A DNA stretch of 64,000 nt, taken from assembly GCA_021732005.1 (NCBI GenBank), contig JAKFVT010000059.1, positions 124,001 through 188,000 on the forward strand, written 5' to 3'. This DNA is from Mycobacterium sp. Lineage in GTDB: Bacteria > Actinomycetota > Actinomycetes > Mycobacteriales > Mycobacteriaceae. How positions within the stretch are numbered: the stretch's first letter is position 1; each line of letters begins with the position of its first letter. Positions 34,509-43,480 of this stretch are shown here, in pieces. The notes beneath the pieces are model-generated. The model searched no databases, was not told the DNA's origin, and saw only the letters and a program-made list of their open reading frames with translations. A program made the position numbers and the translations under genes.

Positions 34509-34703
34509 ATGAAGGTCACCGTCGACCAGGACAAGTGCGTTTCCTCCGGCCAATGCGTGCTCAACGCGGCCGAGGTCTTCGATCAGCGTGACTCCGACGG
34601 TGTCGTGGTGCTGCTCGAAACCAACCCGCCCGCCGATCAGGAAGACAACGCGCGCCGGGCGGCCGCGGCCTGTCCCGCGCAAGCCATCTACGTCGAGGAG
34701 TGA
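34509..34703 (+). CDS. [3Fe-4S] ferredoxin
   Basis: This 64-residue ferredoxin has Cys at 10, 16 and 55 (DKCVSSGQC ... AAACPAQAI), the C-x5-C-xn-C-P pattern of single [3Fe-4S] ferredoxins that feed electrons to bacterial P450s; the fourth Cys position of a [4Fe-4S] ferredoxin is replaced. The P450 gene begins 3 bases after its stop, so the two form a functional pair. A ferredoxin reductase is not encoded nearby. Confidence 0.92.
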   Translation: MKVTVDQDKCVSSGQCVLNAAEVFDQRDSDGVVVLLETNPPADQEDNARRAAAACPAQAIYVEE

Positions 34704-34706
34704 GGC

Positions 34707-35948
34707 ATGTCGGACACATTGACATCTGACCCGACCGAGGCGGCAACCGCCCCGGAGTATCCGATGGAGCGCACCGGCCGGTGCCCGTTCGCGCCGCCGA
34801 AACAGGTGATGGAGTTGGCCGCCGCCGCGCCATTGAGCCGGGTCCGCATCTGGGACGGCAGCACCCCCTGGCTGATCACCGGTTACCAGGAGGCCCGAAC
34901 GCTGTTCGCCGACCCGAGGGTCAGCGTCGACGACCGCCGCTCCGGCTTCCCGCACTGGAACGAGCACATGCTCTCCACGGTGGACAAGCGCCCCCGTTCG
35001 GTATTCACCGCCGACGCCGAAGAGCACACCTTCTACCGCCGGATGCTATCGAAGCCGTTCACCTTCAAGCGAGTTGAGGGCCTGCGGCCGGCGATCCAGA
35101 AGATCACCGACGACGCCATCGACAAGATTGTGGCGGGCCCGCAGCCCGCCGAGTTGGTCACCACGCTCGCGCTGCCCGTGCCGACCGAGGTGATCTGCGA
35201 AATGCTCGGCGTGCCATACGAAGACCACGGTTTCTTCCAGGAGCATGCCAACGTCGGGCTGGCCCGCTACGCCAAGCCCGAGGACAGCATGAAGGGCGCG
35301 ATGAGCCTGGCGAAGTACCTGTCGAACCTCGTCGAAACCAAGATGGAGAACCCGGCCGAGGATGCGGTGTCGGATATCGCCGAACGGGTCAAGGCCGGCG
35401 AGATCAGCGTCAAGGAGGCCGCGCAGCTGGCCAGCGGCCTGCTCATCGCCGGCCATGAGACCACCGCCAACATGATCGGCATCGGTGTGCTGGCGCTGCT
35501 GGAGAACCCCGAACAGGCGGCGATCGTGCGTGATGCCGACGATCCCAAGGTCGTCGCCAATGCCGTCGAGGAACTGCTGCGCTATCTGTCCATCATCCAG
35601 AACGGTCAGCGGCGCGTCGCGATCGAGGACATCGAGATCGGTGGCCAAACCATTCGCGGCGGAGAGGGCATCATCATCGACCTGTCCCCGGCGGACTGGG
35701 ATGCCACGGCGTTCCCGAATCCGGACCAGCTGCAGGTGCAGCGGGAGAACGCCCGCGAGCATCTGGCCTTCGGTTACGGCCGCCATCAATGCGTCGGTCA
35801 GCAGCTGGCGCGCGCCGAGCTGCAGATCGTGTTCAGCACGCTCCTTCGCCGCATCCCGACGCTGAAACTGGCCAAGCCGCTCGAGGATATCCCGTTCAAG
35901 AACGACAAATTGGCCTACGGCGTCTACGAACTGCCCGTCACCTGGTGA
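34707..35948 (+). CDS. Cytochrome P450
   Basis: This 413-residue P450 has I-helix LIAGHETTANMI, ExxR in EELLRY and heme loop LAFGYGRHQCVGQQLAR. The N-terminal RTGRCPFAPPKQVMELA pattern resembles CYP105-like actinobacterial enzymes, but I cannot assign a family number. RBS GAGTGAGG precedes the ATG. It is paired with the ferredoxin encoded upstream and followed 33 bases later by an amidohydrolase gene, the same P450/amidohydrolase association as at 23.6-26.3 kb. Confidence 0.9.
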   Translation: MSDTLTSDPTEAATAPEYPMERTGRCPFAPPKQVMELAAAAPLSRVRIWDGSTPWLITGYQEARTLFADPRVSVDDRRSGFPHWNEHMLSTVDKRPRSVFTADAEEHTFYRRMLSKPFTFKRVEGLRPAIQKITDDAIDKIVAGPQPAELVTTLALPVPTEVICEMLGVPYEDHGFFQEHANVGLARYAKPEDSMKGAMSLAKYLSNLVETKMENPAEDAVSDIAERVKAGEISVKEAAQLASGLLIAGHETTANMIGIGVLALLENPEQAAIVRDADDPKVVANAVEELLRYLSIIQNGQRRVAIEDIEIGGQTIRGGEGIIIDLSPADWDATAFPNPDQLQVQRENAREHLAFGYGRHQCVGQQLARAELQIVFSTLLRRIPTLKLAKPLEDIPFKNDKLAYGVYELPVTW

Positions 35949-35981
35949 AAGCTTCACCCCGACAGCCTGATTGGAACTGAC

Positions 35982-37145
35982 ATGACAACCGCAACGCTGT
36001 ATCCCGCCGGCGGCCTCGGTGCCCCGAAGGACCGCCAGGGGCACGCCAAAGGTGACACCGGCCTGCCCGCCGGCACCGAGGTGTTCTCCGCCGACAACCA
36101 CATCTCGTTGTCCGAGGACATCTTCTTCGACAAGTTCCCGGAGGAGCTCAAGGAGAAGGCGCCGCGGATCTGGTACGAGGACGGTGCCTACATGGTGGGG
36201 CGGGCCAAGGGAAAGACCTTCCTGCCCTTGGACTTCAGCCGGGTTCTGATGCAGTACGACGACCTGGCCGGAGCTGCCACCACCAACATCGATGCCCGCA
36301 TCCAGGAACTCCACGAAGACGGTGTCGACAAGGAACTCGCGTTCCCCAACGCCGTGCTGGCGCTGTTCCACTATCCGGACCTCGAGTTGCGGGAGCGGAT
36401 CTTCCGTATCTACAACGAGCACATCGCCGAGGTGCAGGCCCGCAGCAACGGCCACTTCTACGGCGTCGGGCTGATCAACTGGTGGAATCCCGACGGCGCC
36501 CGCCGCACGCTGGCCGAGGTGAAGTCGCTGGGGCTCAAGACGTTCCTGATGCCACTGAATCCCGGTAAGGGTGAGGACGGCGAGATCATCGACTACGGCA
36601 GCACCGCGATGAGCCCGGTTTGGGACGAGATCGAGGCCGCCGGTCTGCCGGTCACCCACCACATCGGTGAAACCCCGCCGAAGACGCCGTGCGAGATCAA
36701 CAGCGTGGTGGTCGGCATGATGATCAACGTCGACGGATTCCGGGAAACGTTCTCCAAGTATCTGTTCTCCGGCATCCTGGACCGGCACCCGGGACTGAAG
36801 GTCGGCTGGTTCGAGGGCGGTATCGCCTGGGTTGCCACCGCCCTGCAGGACGCCGAGCACCTGCTGGCCTCCTACCAACACATGTTCAACCGCAAGGTGG
36901 AGCACGACATCCGCTACTACTGGGACAACCACATGAGCGCGTCGTTCATGGTCGACCCACTCGGACTCAAGCTGCTCGACGAGATCGGCGTGGACAACGT
37001 CATGTGGTCGTCGGACTATCCGCACAACGAAAGCACCTTCGGTTACTCGGAGAAGTCGCTGCGGCAGGTCGTCGATACCGTCGGACAGCACGACGCGGTG
37101 AAGATCTGCAGCACCAACATCAAGAAATTCCTGGGTGTGCAGTGA
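35982..37145 (+). CDS. Amidohydrolase family 2 protein
   Basis: This 387-residue TIM-barrel protein has EVFSADNHISLSEDIFFDKF (strand-1 metal motif varied to DNHI), LPVTHHIGETPPKTP mid-protein (candidate metal or substrate His residues) and MWSSDYPHNESTFGYS near the C-terminus. The class includes decarboxylases and hydrolases of ring-fission or cyclic intermediates. It is coupled to the following M24-family gene by GTGA. The context of P450, CoA-transferase and crotonase suggests catabolism of a cyclic compound. Confidence 0.83.
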   Translation: MTTATLYPAGGLGAPKDRQGHAKGDTGLPAGTEVFSADNHISLSEDIFFDKFPEELKEKAPRIWYEDGAYMVGRAKGKTFLPLDFSRVLMQYDDLAGAATTNIDARIQELHEDGVDKELAFPNAVLALFHYPDLELRERIFRIYNEHIAEVQARSNGHFYGVGLINWWNPDGARRTLAEVKSLGLKTFLMPLNPGKGEDGEIIDYGSTAMSPVWDEIEAAGLPVTHHIGETPPKTPCEINSVVVGMMINVDGFRETFSKYLFSGILDRHPGLKVGWFEGGIAWVATALQDAEHLLASYQHMFNRKVEHDIRYYWDNHMSASFMVDPLGLKLLDEIGVDNVMWSSDYPHNESTFGYSEKSLRQVVDTVGQHDAVKICSTNIKKFLGVQ

Positions 37146-38380
37146 CCACATCACTGACCGGGCCGGTGCGCTCCCTGGCTGACATCCCGGCACAGCCGGA
37201 CCGTTCCCGCATGCGTGCAGAGACCGGAGCGCGCTTGCGGGCCGCCATGGCCGACCGTGGCGTCGACGCGTTGATCCTGTTGGGCAACAACGCCGTCACC
37301 TACGCGACCGGCACCAGCTGGCCGCTCGGCGACGCCGGACTCTCGCACGTCGAGCGTCCCGTCGCGGTGGTGCTCGCCGACGACCCGTCGCCGCACCTCT
37401 TTCTGCCGTTCCGTGAAGGCGCCGCCGAAGAGACCGATCTGCCGGCTGATCACCTGCATGGCCCGGTCTATCTCGAATTCGACGAAGGTGTTGAGTATTT
37501 CGCCAAGGTGCTGGCCGAGCTGATTCCGCACGGCAGCACCGTCGCCGTCGACGAGCTCACCGGGGCGATGCGCCGGGCGCAGGGCCGGCTTTTCTCCGGC
37601 GGCACGCCAGGCGACGCCGCGGTGGTCGTCGGCGCGGCCAAGACGGTCAAGACCGCCGACGAGATCGCCTGCATCTACAAAGCCGTGCAGATCACCGACA
37701 CCGCGATGGTCGACGTGCAGAAGGTGCTCGCACCGGGCATCCGCCAGATCGATCTGTCGGCCGAATTCATGCGGCGCGTCTTCGAATTGGGCGCGGTGGC
37801 CAGCATGCTGGAGCCCATCTGGCAGGTAATGCCGGACACGAAGGCCGACGGCGTGTGGACCACCCACGGTGACCTGGCCCTGCCACTGCTGTCCACCGAG
37901 CGCGAACTGCGCGACGGCGATGTGCTGTGGACCGACGTGTCCATCACCTACGGCGGGTACTGCTCGGACTTCGGCCGGACCTGGACCGTGGGCACCGCCC
38001 CGGATGCCCGGCAGCAGGCCAACTTCCGCCGGTGGCGCGACATCATGGCCGCCGTCGCCGACGTCACGCGTGCCGGTGCGACCGCGGCCGACCTGGGCCG
38101 GGCGGCGATCGCGGCCAACGACGGCAAGAAGCCGTGGCTGCCGCACTTCTACCTGGGGCACGGTATCGGCGTCAACGCGGCCGAAATGCCGATGATCGGA
38201 ACCGATCTCGGCGACGAATTCGACGAGAACTACGTGCTGCAGGCCGGCATGGTCCTGGTTCTGGAACCCGTGATCTGGGAAGACGGCACCGGTGGCTACC
38301 GCAGCGAGGAGATCGTGGTCATCACCGAGGAAGGCTGGATCAAATTGACCGACTACCCGTACACGCCCTATGGCGACTGA
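37142..38380 (+). CDS. M24-family (Xaa-Pro aminopeptidase/creatinase fold) protein with metal ligands
   Basis: This 412-residue pita-bread-fold protein has a creatinase-like N-terminal domain (GVDALILLGNNAVTYATG) and a C-terminal domain keeping all five expected metal-ligand regions: WTDVSI, YCSDFGRT, LGHGIGV, VLEPVIW and SEEIVV. By sequence it could be a prolidase-like C-N hydrolase. GTG 37142 overlaps the amidohydrolase stop. The next gene is a related protein that has lost these ligands, so the two may form a complex. The location in a P450/CoA-transferase operon is unusual for a peptidase. Confidence 0.83.
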   Translation: MTTSLTGPVRSLADIPAQPDRSRMRAETGARLRAAMADRGVDALILLGNNAVTYATGTSWPLGDAGLSHVERPVAVVLADDPSPHLFLPFREGAAEETDLPADHLHGPVYLEFDEGVEYFAKVLAELIPHGSTVAVDELTGAMRRAQGRLFSGGTPGDAAVVVGAAKTVKTADEIACIYKAVQITDTAMVDVQKVLAPGIRQIDLSAEFMRRVFELGAVASMLEPIWQVMPDTKADGVWTTHGDLALPLLSTERELRDGDVLWTDVSITYGGYCSDFGRTWTVGTAPDARQQANFRRWRDIMAAVADVTRAGATAADLGRAAIAANDGKKPWLPHFYLGHGIGVNAAEMPMIGTDLGDEFDENYVLQAGMVLVLEPVIWEDGTGGYRSEEIVVITEEGWIKLTDYPYTPYGD

Positions 38381-39494
38381 GGTACTGGGCGACGACCGCG
38401 CTCTCCGCACCGGGCGGCGGGAGCGCGCGCTGGCCCAGATGGAAGCCCACGATCTGGACATCCTGATCCTCGGCAGACAGTCGAACATTCGCTATGTCAG
38501 TGGCGCCCAACAACTCTGGGTGGCCGGAACGCGTCCGTTCGCGCCGTCGTGTGTGCTGCTGCGAAACGGGGCGGTGCACCTGCTGAGCACCTGGGACGAA
38601 GGTGTCCCCGAGGACATCCCGCACGAGAACCTCTACGGCATCGCCTGGAACCCGATGAACACCATCGAGAACCTGAAGAAGATCCCCGGTGCGTCGACCG
38701 CGCGCCGGGTCGGTTCCGACGCGCTGTCGCCGGGATTCGCCCAGTTGCTGCCGATGGCGTTCCCCAACGCCGAACTCGTCGACGGCGAGGCTGCCATGGG
38801 TGCGGCCCGGCGCATCAAGACACCACAGGAGATCGACGCGCTGCGCGAGTCGATCCGGGTGGCCGAGGTCGGTTTGGCCGCAGCCGCGGCCAACCTTCGA
38901 GACGGTGCAGCACTGTCGGATCTGACCGCGGTGCTGCTGGAAACGATGACCGCGGGCGGCGTCAGTACGCCGGCCCACCAGGACGCCGTGTGGGTGACCG
39001 CCAAGGACCACCCGTGGCGGCGGGTCCGCGGTGACGAGCGGGTCCACGACGGCGACCTGGTGGCCATCTCCTCCGGGGTGCTGGATCGCGGCTACATCGG
39101 TGAAGTAGGCCGCACCCTTGCGGTCGGCGAGATCACCGCGGATGTCGGGTCGCTGTTCGAGCGCTCCGAGCGGCTGCACGCGGCGCTGATCGGCGCATGC
39201 CGGCCCGGCTCACCCAACGCCGGCCTGCTGGCGGCGTATGAGGCTGTCGGCGAAGCACTTCCGGTGGTTCCGGTGGCGCACGGCCTCGGTGTCGGATTCG
39301 ACTCGCCGGTGGTGTCGCCGCAACTGGCGGCGACCGCGGCCGGCGAACATCTGGAGCCCGGAATGGTGCTGGCGGTCACCGGTTACGTGTTCGAGTCCGG
39401 AGTCGGCGCGGTGTTCCATCGTGACGCCGTGTTGATCACCGCGGACGGTTGCGAGGTACTGACGTCGACTCCGGCGTCCAGTGCCCATGGCTGA
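38370..39494 (+). CDS. M24-fold protein lacking the canonical metal ligands
   Basis: This 374-residue paralogue of the preceding protein shares the fold (HDLDILILGRQSNIRYVSGA; PVAHGLGVGFDSP), but the metal positions differ. WTDVS becomes AISSG, SDFGRT becomes GEVGRT, LEPV becomes VTGYV, and SEEIVV becomes HRDAVL; only the His of AHGLGV remains. It may be a metal-independent, creatinase-like hydrolase or a non-catalytic partner. It overlaps the previous gene by 11 bases and the following crotonase start by 8. Confidence 0.8.
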   Translation: MATEVLGDDRALRTGRRERALAQMEAHDLDILILGRQSNIRYVSGAQQLWVAGTRPFAPSCVLLRNGAVHLLSTWDEGVPEDIPHENLYGIAWNPMNTIENLKKIPGASTARRVGSDALSPGFAQLLPMAFPNAELVDGEAAMGAARRIKTPQEIDALRESIRVAEVGLAAAAANLRDGAALSDLTAVLLETMTAGGVSTPAHQDAVWVTAKDHPWRRVRGDERVHDGDLVAISSGVLDRGYIGEVGRTLAVGEITADVGSLFERSERLHAALIGACRPGSPNAGLLAAYEAVGEALPVVPVAHGLGVGFDSPVVSPQLAATAAGEHLEPGMVLAVTGYVFESGVGAVFHRDAVLITADGCEVLTSTPASSAHG

Positions 39495-40488
39495 GTCGCG
39501 GCGCCCGTCGGCCGAGGAGATCATCCTCTACGACAAGGACCCGAAGACCAAGATCGCGACGATCACCTTCAACCGGCCCGAGTACCTCAATGCGCCGACG
39601 GCCGCAGCGCGCCTGCGGTATTCGGACCTGCTGTACCAGGCCGGGGTGGACGACCAGGTCAAGGTCGTCGTCATCCGGGGGGCAGGGGAGGACCTCGGCA
39701 GCGGTGCGGACCTCCCCGAGTTCATGGAGTTGCAGAACGACGAGGACACCGGCCCGCGGCTCGGGGAGTTCCGGATTCCGCCCGGTGCAGTCGAATACCC
39801 GCCGCAGGGTACATACCGCCGCGGCGCCTCGATCGGTGCCTGGTACGCCAGCCCGCAGTCGGGTATCCGCACGCTGCAGGACTTCAAGAAGATCTCGATC
39901 CTCGAGGTCAAGGGATATTGCTACGGCTGGCACTTCTACCAGGCCGCCGACGCCGACCTGGTGATCTCCAGCGACGACGCACTGTTCGGCCATCCGTCGT
40001 TCCGCTATTACGGCTGGGGTCCCCGGATGTGGTGGTGGACCCAGATGATGGGCATTCGCAAGTTCCAGGAGATGGTGTACACCGGCCGGCCGTTCACCGC
40101 TGCCGAGATGTACGAGTGCAACTTCCTGAACAGCGTGGTGTCGCGGGAGGATCTCGAAGCGGAGGTCAGTCGGTATGCACTGGCCTGCGCGCGAAACCGG
40201 CCCACTGACACCGTCTTTCAGCAGAAGATGTTCTTCGAGGTGTTCAAACAATTCCAGGGCGAGTACCTGGGCAGTCTGCTCGGCAGCACTTTCGAGTCGC
40301 TGGGTGGTGCGGCGGCACGCGACGAGGACGAGTTCGACATGCATGCGGGGCTCGACTCGGGGCTCGCCGGAGCGGTGAAGGACAACGACAGCAAGTTCCC
40401 GCCGGAGTGGCGGCTGTCGAAGTCCGGACGCACGGAAGCCAATGCCGAGAAGATCAAGACCAAGAAGACGAAAAAGAAGAAGAAGTAG
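39487..40488 (+). CDS. Enoyl-CoA hydratase/isomerase-like protein with poly-Lys tail
   Basis: This 333-residue crotonase-like protein has ITFNRPEYLNAPTAAARLR, an oxyanion segment AGEDLGSGADLPEF and ILEVKGYCYGWHFYQAADADL, where the usual G-G-G loop is CYGWHF, so the active site is atypical. A long insert (near 95-125) and the C-terminal tail KIKTKKTKKKKK lengthen it beyond the usual ~260 residues. GTG 39481 is an alternative start. It lies between the M24-fold pair and a CoA-transferase (2-base gap), so its substrate is probably a CoA thioester. Confidence 0.75.
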   Translation: MAESRRPSAEEIILYDKDPKTKIATITFNRPEYLNAPTAAARLRYSDLLYQAGVDDQVKVVVIRGAGEDLGSGADLPEFMELQNDEDTGPRLGEFRIPPGAVEYPPQGTYRRGASIGAWYASPQSGIRTLQDFKKISILEVKGYCYGWHFYQAADADLVISSDDALFGHPSFRYYGWGPRMWWWTQMMGIRKFQEMVYTGRPFTAAEMYECNFLNSVVSREDLEAEVSRYALACARNRPTDTVFQQKMFFEVFKQFQGEYLGSLLGSTFESLGGAAARDEDEFDMHAGLDSGLAGAVKDNDSKFPPEWRLSKSGRTEANAEKIKTKKTKKKKK

Positions 40489-40490
40489 CG

Positions 40491-42890
40491 ATGACCGACT
40501 CGCCACTGACCGGCTTTGTCGTGGTCGACCTGTCCACCGGCATCCCCGGCGGGTACTGCACCAAGTTGCTCTCCGACGGGGGAGCCGAGGTCATCAAAGT
40601 CGAGGCTCCCGAGGGTGATCCGCTGCGGCGATGGTCGGCCTCGGGCGCGCCGATCGGGCCGGACGAAGACGGCGCGCTGTTCAGTTTTCTGGCCGGTGGC
40701 AAGCACAGCGTGGTCGCCGACCCGGCCCTCGACGATGATCTGCGGTGGATCGGCGACGTCCCGGCCGGTGCCGACGCGGTTGTCTGGTCACCGGGGTCAC
40801 CGCTGGCCGAACACCCGACGCTGACGCCCGCCGCAGTGCACGCCGCCCATCCGCACCTGATCGTCGTCGCGATCACACCGTTCGGACTCGACGGCCCGTG
40901 GAGTGGCCGCCCCGCAACCGAATTCACGCTACAGGCCTGGTCCGGCGGCATCGTCGGGCTGGGCCGCGGTGCCCCGGGCCGCGCACCGGTGTACGTCGGT
41001 GGCCGGGTCGGCGACTACCTGTCCGGGGCGTACGCCAGTGCGGCGATCCTGGCGGCCCGCATGCAGGTGCTGGCCGGCGGCGCCGGTGAGCTCATCGATC
41101 TGTCTATGCTGGAAAGCCATGTCATGGGTCTGACCTACTACCCGGTCACCTACTTCGACATGCTCGGACGGCCCTGGCGTGACGCCCGCAAGCTGACCGT
41201 GCCCGGCGTCGCCCGAGTCAAGGACGGCTTGGTGGACGTCGGATGTGGCACCGCTCAGCAATGGTTCGACCTGTGCGCGATGACCGGACACGAGGAGTGG
41301 ATCGACGAGAACGCGCCCGTGAGCATCACCGAGCAGGCCAGCGAGAAAGCCGACGAGCTGTACGCCTGGATGGCCGAGCGCACCGGTGACGAGGTCCGCG
41401 AGCTGGCTACGGCGTTCCGCATCCCCAACGCACCGGTCGCCACCCCCGACACCATCGAGTCGCTGGAACACTTCGTCGCCAGGAAGACGTTCGTCACCCA
41501 CCCGGCCGGCTTCCGCCAGCCCGGCCATCCCTACCGGATCACCGGCGTCGAGCTGCGTGCGCCGTCGCCGGCACCGCGACTCGGCGAACACACCGACCGG
41601 CACCGCGAAGCGTCGCGCACGCCACGGCAGTCCGGCACCGCCCAGGATCGATTGCCGCTCAGCGGGATCCGCGTGGTGGATCTCACCACATTCTGGGCTG
41701 GCCCGTCGGCCACCCACCTGCTGGCGCTACTGGGTGCCGAGGTGATCCACGTCGAGTCTGCGCGCCGCCCCGACGGGACCCGGATGATCGCCGGGGTTCC
41801 GGTCACGGAAGATCACTGGTGGGAGAGGCAGCCGATCTTCGCCGCGCTGAACACCGGCAAGAAGGACATCACCCTCGACCTGGGCACTGAACGCGGCCGT
41901 GAGCTGCTGCTCCGGCTGATCGCCACCGCCGACGTGGTCGCCGAGAACTACACGCCGCGGGTGCTCGACCACCTGGGCCTGAATTACGCTGCAGTACAAC
42001 GTATCCGGCCGGATATCGTGATGTGCCGCATGCCGGGATTCGGACTGGACGGCCCGTGGCGGGACAACCCGGCGTTCGCGTACGTGATCGAGGCCGCCGC
42101 CGGCATCAGCTGGCTGACCGGCTACCCGGACCGCAATCCGTACGAACCGTATTCCGTTGGCGATCCCAACGCCGGGTTGCACGCGCTGAACGCGGTGCTG
42201 CTCGCCCTCGAACATCGACGGCGCACCGGCGAGGGGGCACTCATCGAGGCCGCGATGGTGGATGCGGCCCTCAACATCGCCGCCGAGCAGATCGTCGAGT
42301 ACACCGCGTACGGCGCGGTGCTCCAGCGTGCCGGCAATCGGGGACCTTCGGCGTCGCCGCAGAACCTCTACCGCAGCAATGAGATCGACGAGTTCGGCCG
42401 AGACGACTCCTGGGTGGCGATCGCCGTCGAAACCGACGAGCAGTGGCAGGCGCTGCGCAGCGCACTCGGGGATCCGGACTGGGCCGCCGATCCCGAGCTC
42501 GACACCGAGGGTGGCCGGCGCGCCCGCGAGGATGTCATCGACCGACACCTGGGCGCGTGGTGCCGGGACCGCAGCGGGGACGAGATCGTCGCCGCGCTGT
42601 GGCCGGCCGGTGTCCCGGTGGCCAAGGTCATCCAGCCGCACCGGCAGACCGAGCTCGAGCAGCTTGCCGCCCGCGAGTTCTTCGAAGTGCTGGATCACCC
42701 GGTGAACGCGCCGGCGAGGTTCACCACGATGCCGTTCCGCTTGTCCCGGCGGACACCGCCGATCCACACCGCCCCGGCACCGCTGCTCGGCCAGCACAAC
42801 CATGAATTGCTGATCGAACTCGGCTTGTCCGACATCGAGATCGGGGATTTGATAACGGCCGGAGTGATCGGCTCTGCGCCGCCGGGCTGA
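40491..42890 (+). CDS. Double-length CaiB/BaiF family CoA-transferase (two tandem domains)
   Basis: This 799-residue protein is twice the usual ~400. Domain 1 begins VVDLSTGIPGGYCTKLLSDG and AEVIKVEAPEGDPLRRW. Domain 2 begins near residue 390 with GIRVVDLTTFWAGPSATHLL and AEVIHVESARRPDG, followed by FAALNTGKKDITLDL and ADVVAENYTPRVLDHLGL. Type III CoA-transferases move CoA between acids through an aspartyl thioester; an Asp is expected near each domain's mid region. Both halves act in cis here instead of as intertwined subunits. It is the last gene of the operon; ATG 40491 directly follows the poly-Lys codons. Confidence 0.85.
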   Translation: MTDSPLTGFVVVDLSTGIPGGYCTKLLSDGGAEVIKVEAPEGDPLRRWSASGAPIGPDEDGALFSFLAGGKHSVVADPALDDDLRWIGDVPAGADAVVWSPGSPLAEHPTLTPAAVHAAHPHLIVVAITPFGLDGPWSGRPATEFTLQAWSGGIVGLGRGAPGRAPVYVGGRVGDYLSGAYASAAILAARMQVLAGGAGELIDLSMLESHVMGLTYYPVTYFDMLGRPWRDARKLTVPGVARVKDGLVDVGCGTAQQWFDLCAMTGHEEWIDENAPVSITEQASEKADELYAWMAERTGDEVRELATAFRIPNAPVATPDTIESLEHFVARKTFVTHPAGFRQPGHPYRITGVELRAPSPAPRLGEHTDRHREASRTPRQSGTAQDRLPLSGIRVVDLTTFWAGPSATHLLALLGAEVIHVESARRPDGTRMIAGVPVTEDHWWERQPIFAALNTGKKDITLDLGTERGRELLLRLIATADVVAENYTPRVLDHLGLNYAAVQRIRPDIVMCRMPGFGLDGPWRDNPAFAYVIEAAAGISWLTGYPDRNPYEPYSVGDPNAGLHALNAVLLALEHRRRTGEGALIEAAMVDAALNIAAEQIVEYTAYGAVLQRAGNRGPSASPQNLYRSNEIDEFGRDDSWVAIAVETDEQWQALRSALGDPDWAADPELDTEGGRRAREDVIDRHLGAWCRDRSGDEIVAALWPAGVPVAKVIQPHRQTELEQLAAREFFEVLDHPVNAPARFTTMPFRLSRRTPPIHTAPAPLLGQHNHELLIELGLSDIEIGDLITAGVIGSAPPG

Positions 42891-42892
42891 AT

Positions 42893-43480
42893 CTACCGCT
42901 GGCCGGTGACGGCGGGCGTCACCAATTCCAGCAGCCAGCCGCCCCACTGCGCATCGGTGCGTTTGCCAGGCAGGGCCAATGCGCTGGACACGGTCACCAA
43001 CAGGCCGGTTGCGAAGAAGGTCCGAACACCCATGGCGTCCGCACCGGTGAGGTCCGTGATCGTCTGCTGCAACTCTAGGTAGCGGGCCGCCACTTGTTCA
43101 CGAACGATGGGGTCGCCCGCCGCGGCATACGCGTGCAGCATCACCAGTGCGACGGTGCGGTCCCGTTGCAGCAGACGACGATAGGCATCGCCGAGCGCAA
43201 CCAGCGCCGGACCGGAGTTCTCCTGGTGAGCCGTGGCGGTCGCGACGAACGCCTCACTGACACGGTCGAACACCCACGTCACGACCTCCAGGAAGAGCTC
43301 GCGCTTGGAGCCGAACATCTGCACGATCCGCGGATGGGAGACCTTCGCTTGGGCGGCGATCGCCTCTAATCGTGTTCCTGCCAGCCCGTTTTCGGCGAAC
43401 TCAGCCGCGGCTGCGGTGATGATCTCGCGTCGTCGGACCGCCGCCGGCTTGTACACCCGAGAAGCCGGTGATCGGGTCAT
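42893..43480 (-). CDS. TetR family transcriptional regulator
   Basis: This 195-residue regulator has an HTH near residues 15-55: REIITAAAAEFAENGLAGTR, then IAAQAKVSHPRIVQMFGSKR. The start ATG 43480 overlaps the stop of the SnoaL-like gene (ATGA), so the two are co-translated. Candidate operators lie upstream of that operon (43920-43935) and at 43994-44008 before the divergent amidohydrolase; it probably controls both. It is convergent with the CoA-transferase gene, with 2 bases between stops. Confidence 0.85.
   Translation of the reverse strand: MTRSPASRVYKPAAVRRREIITAAAAEFAENGLAGTRLEAIAAQAKVSHPRIVQMFGSKRELFLEVVTWVFDRVSEAFVATATAHQENSGPALVALGDAYRRLLQRDRTVALVMLHAYAAAGDPIVREQVAARYLELQQTITDLTGADAMGVRTFFATGLLVTVSSALALPGKRTDAQWGGWLLELVTPAVTGQR

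Noticed and set aside
35046..37193. A 715-codon open frame on the minus strand
   Set aside because: It is opposite a P450 and an amidohydrolase with intact active-site motifs; no family resemblance, so treated as a shadow.
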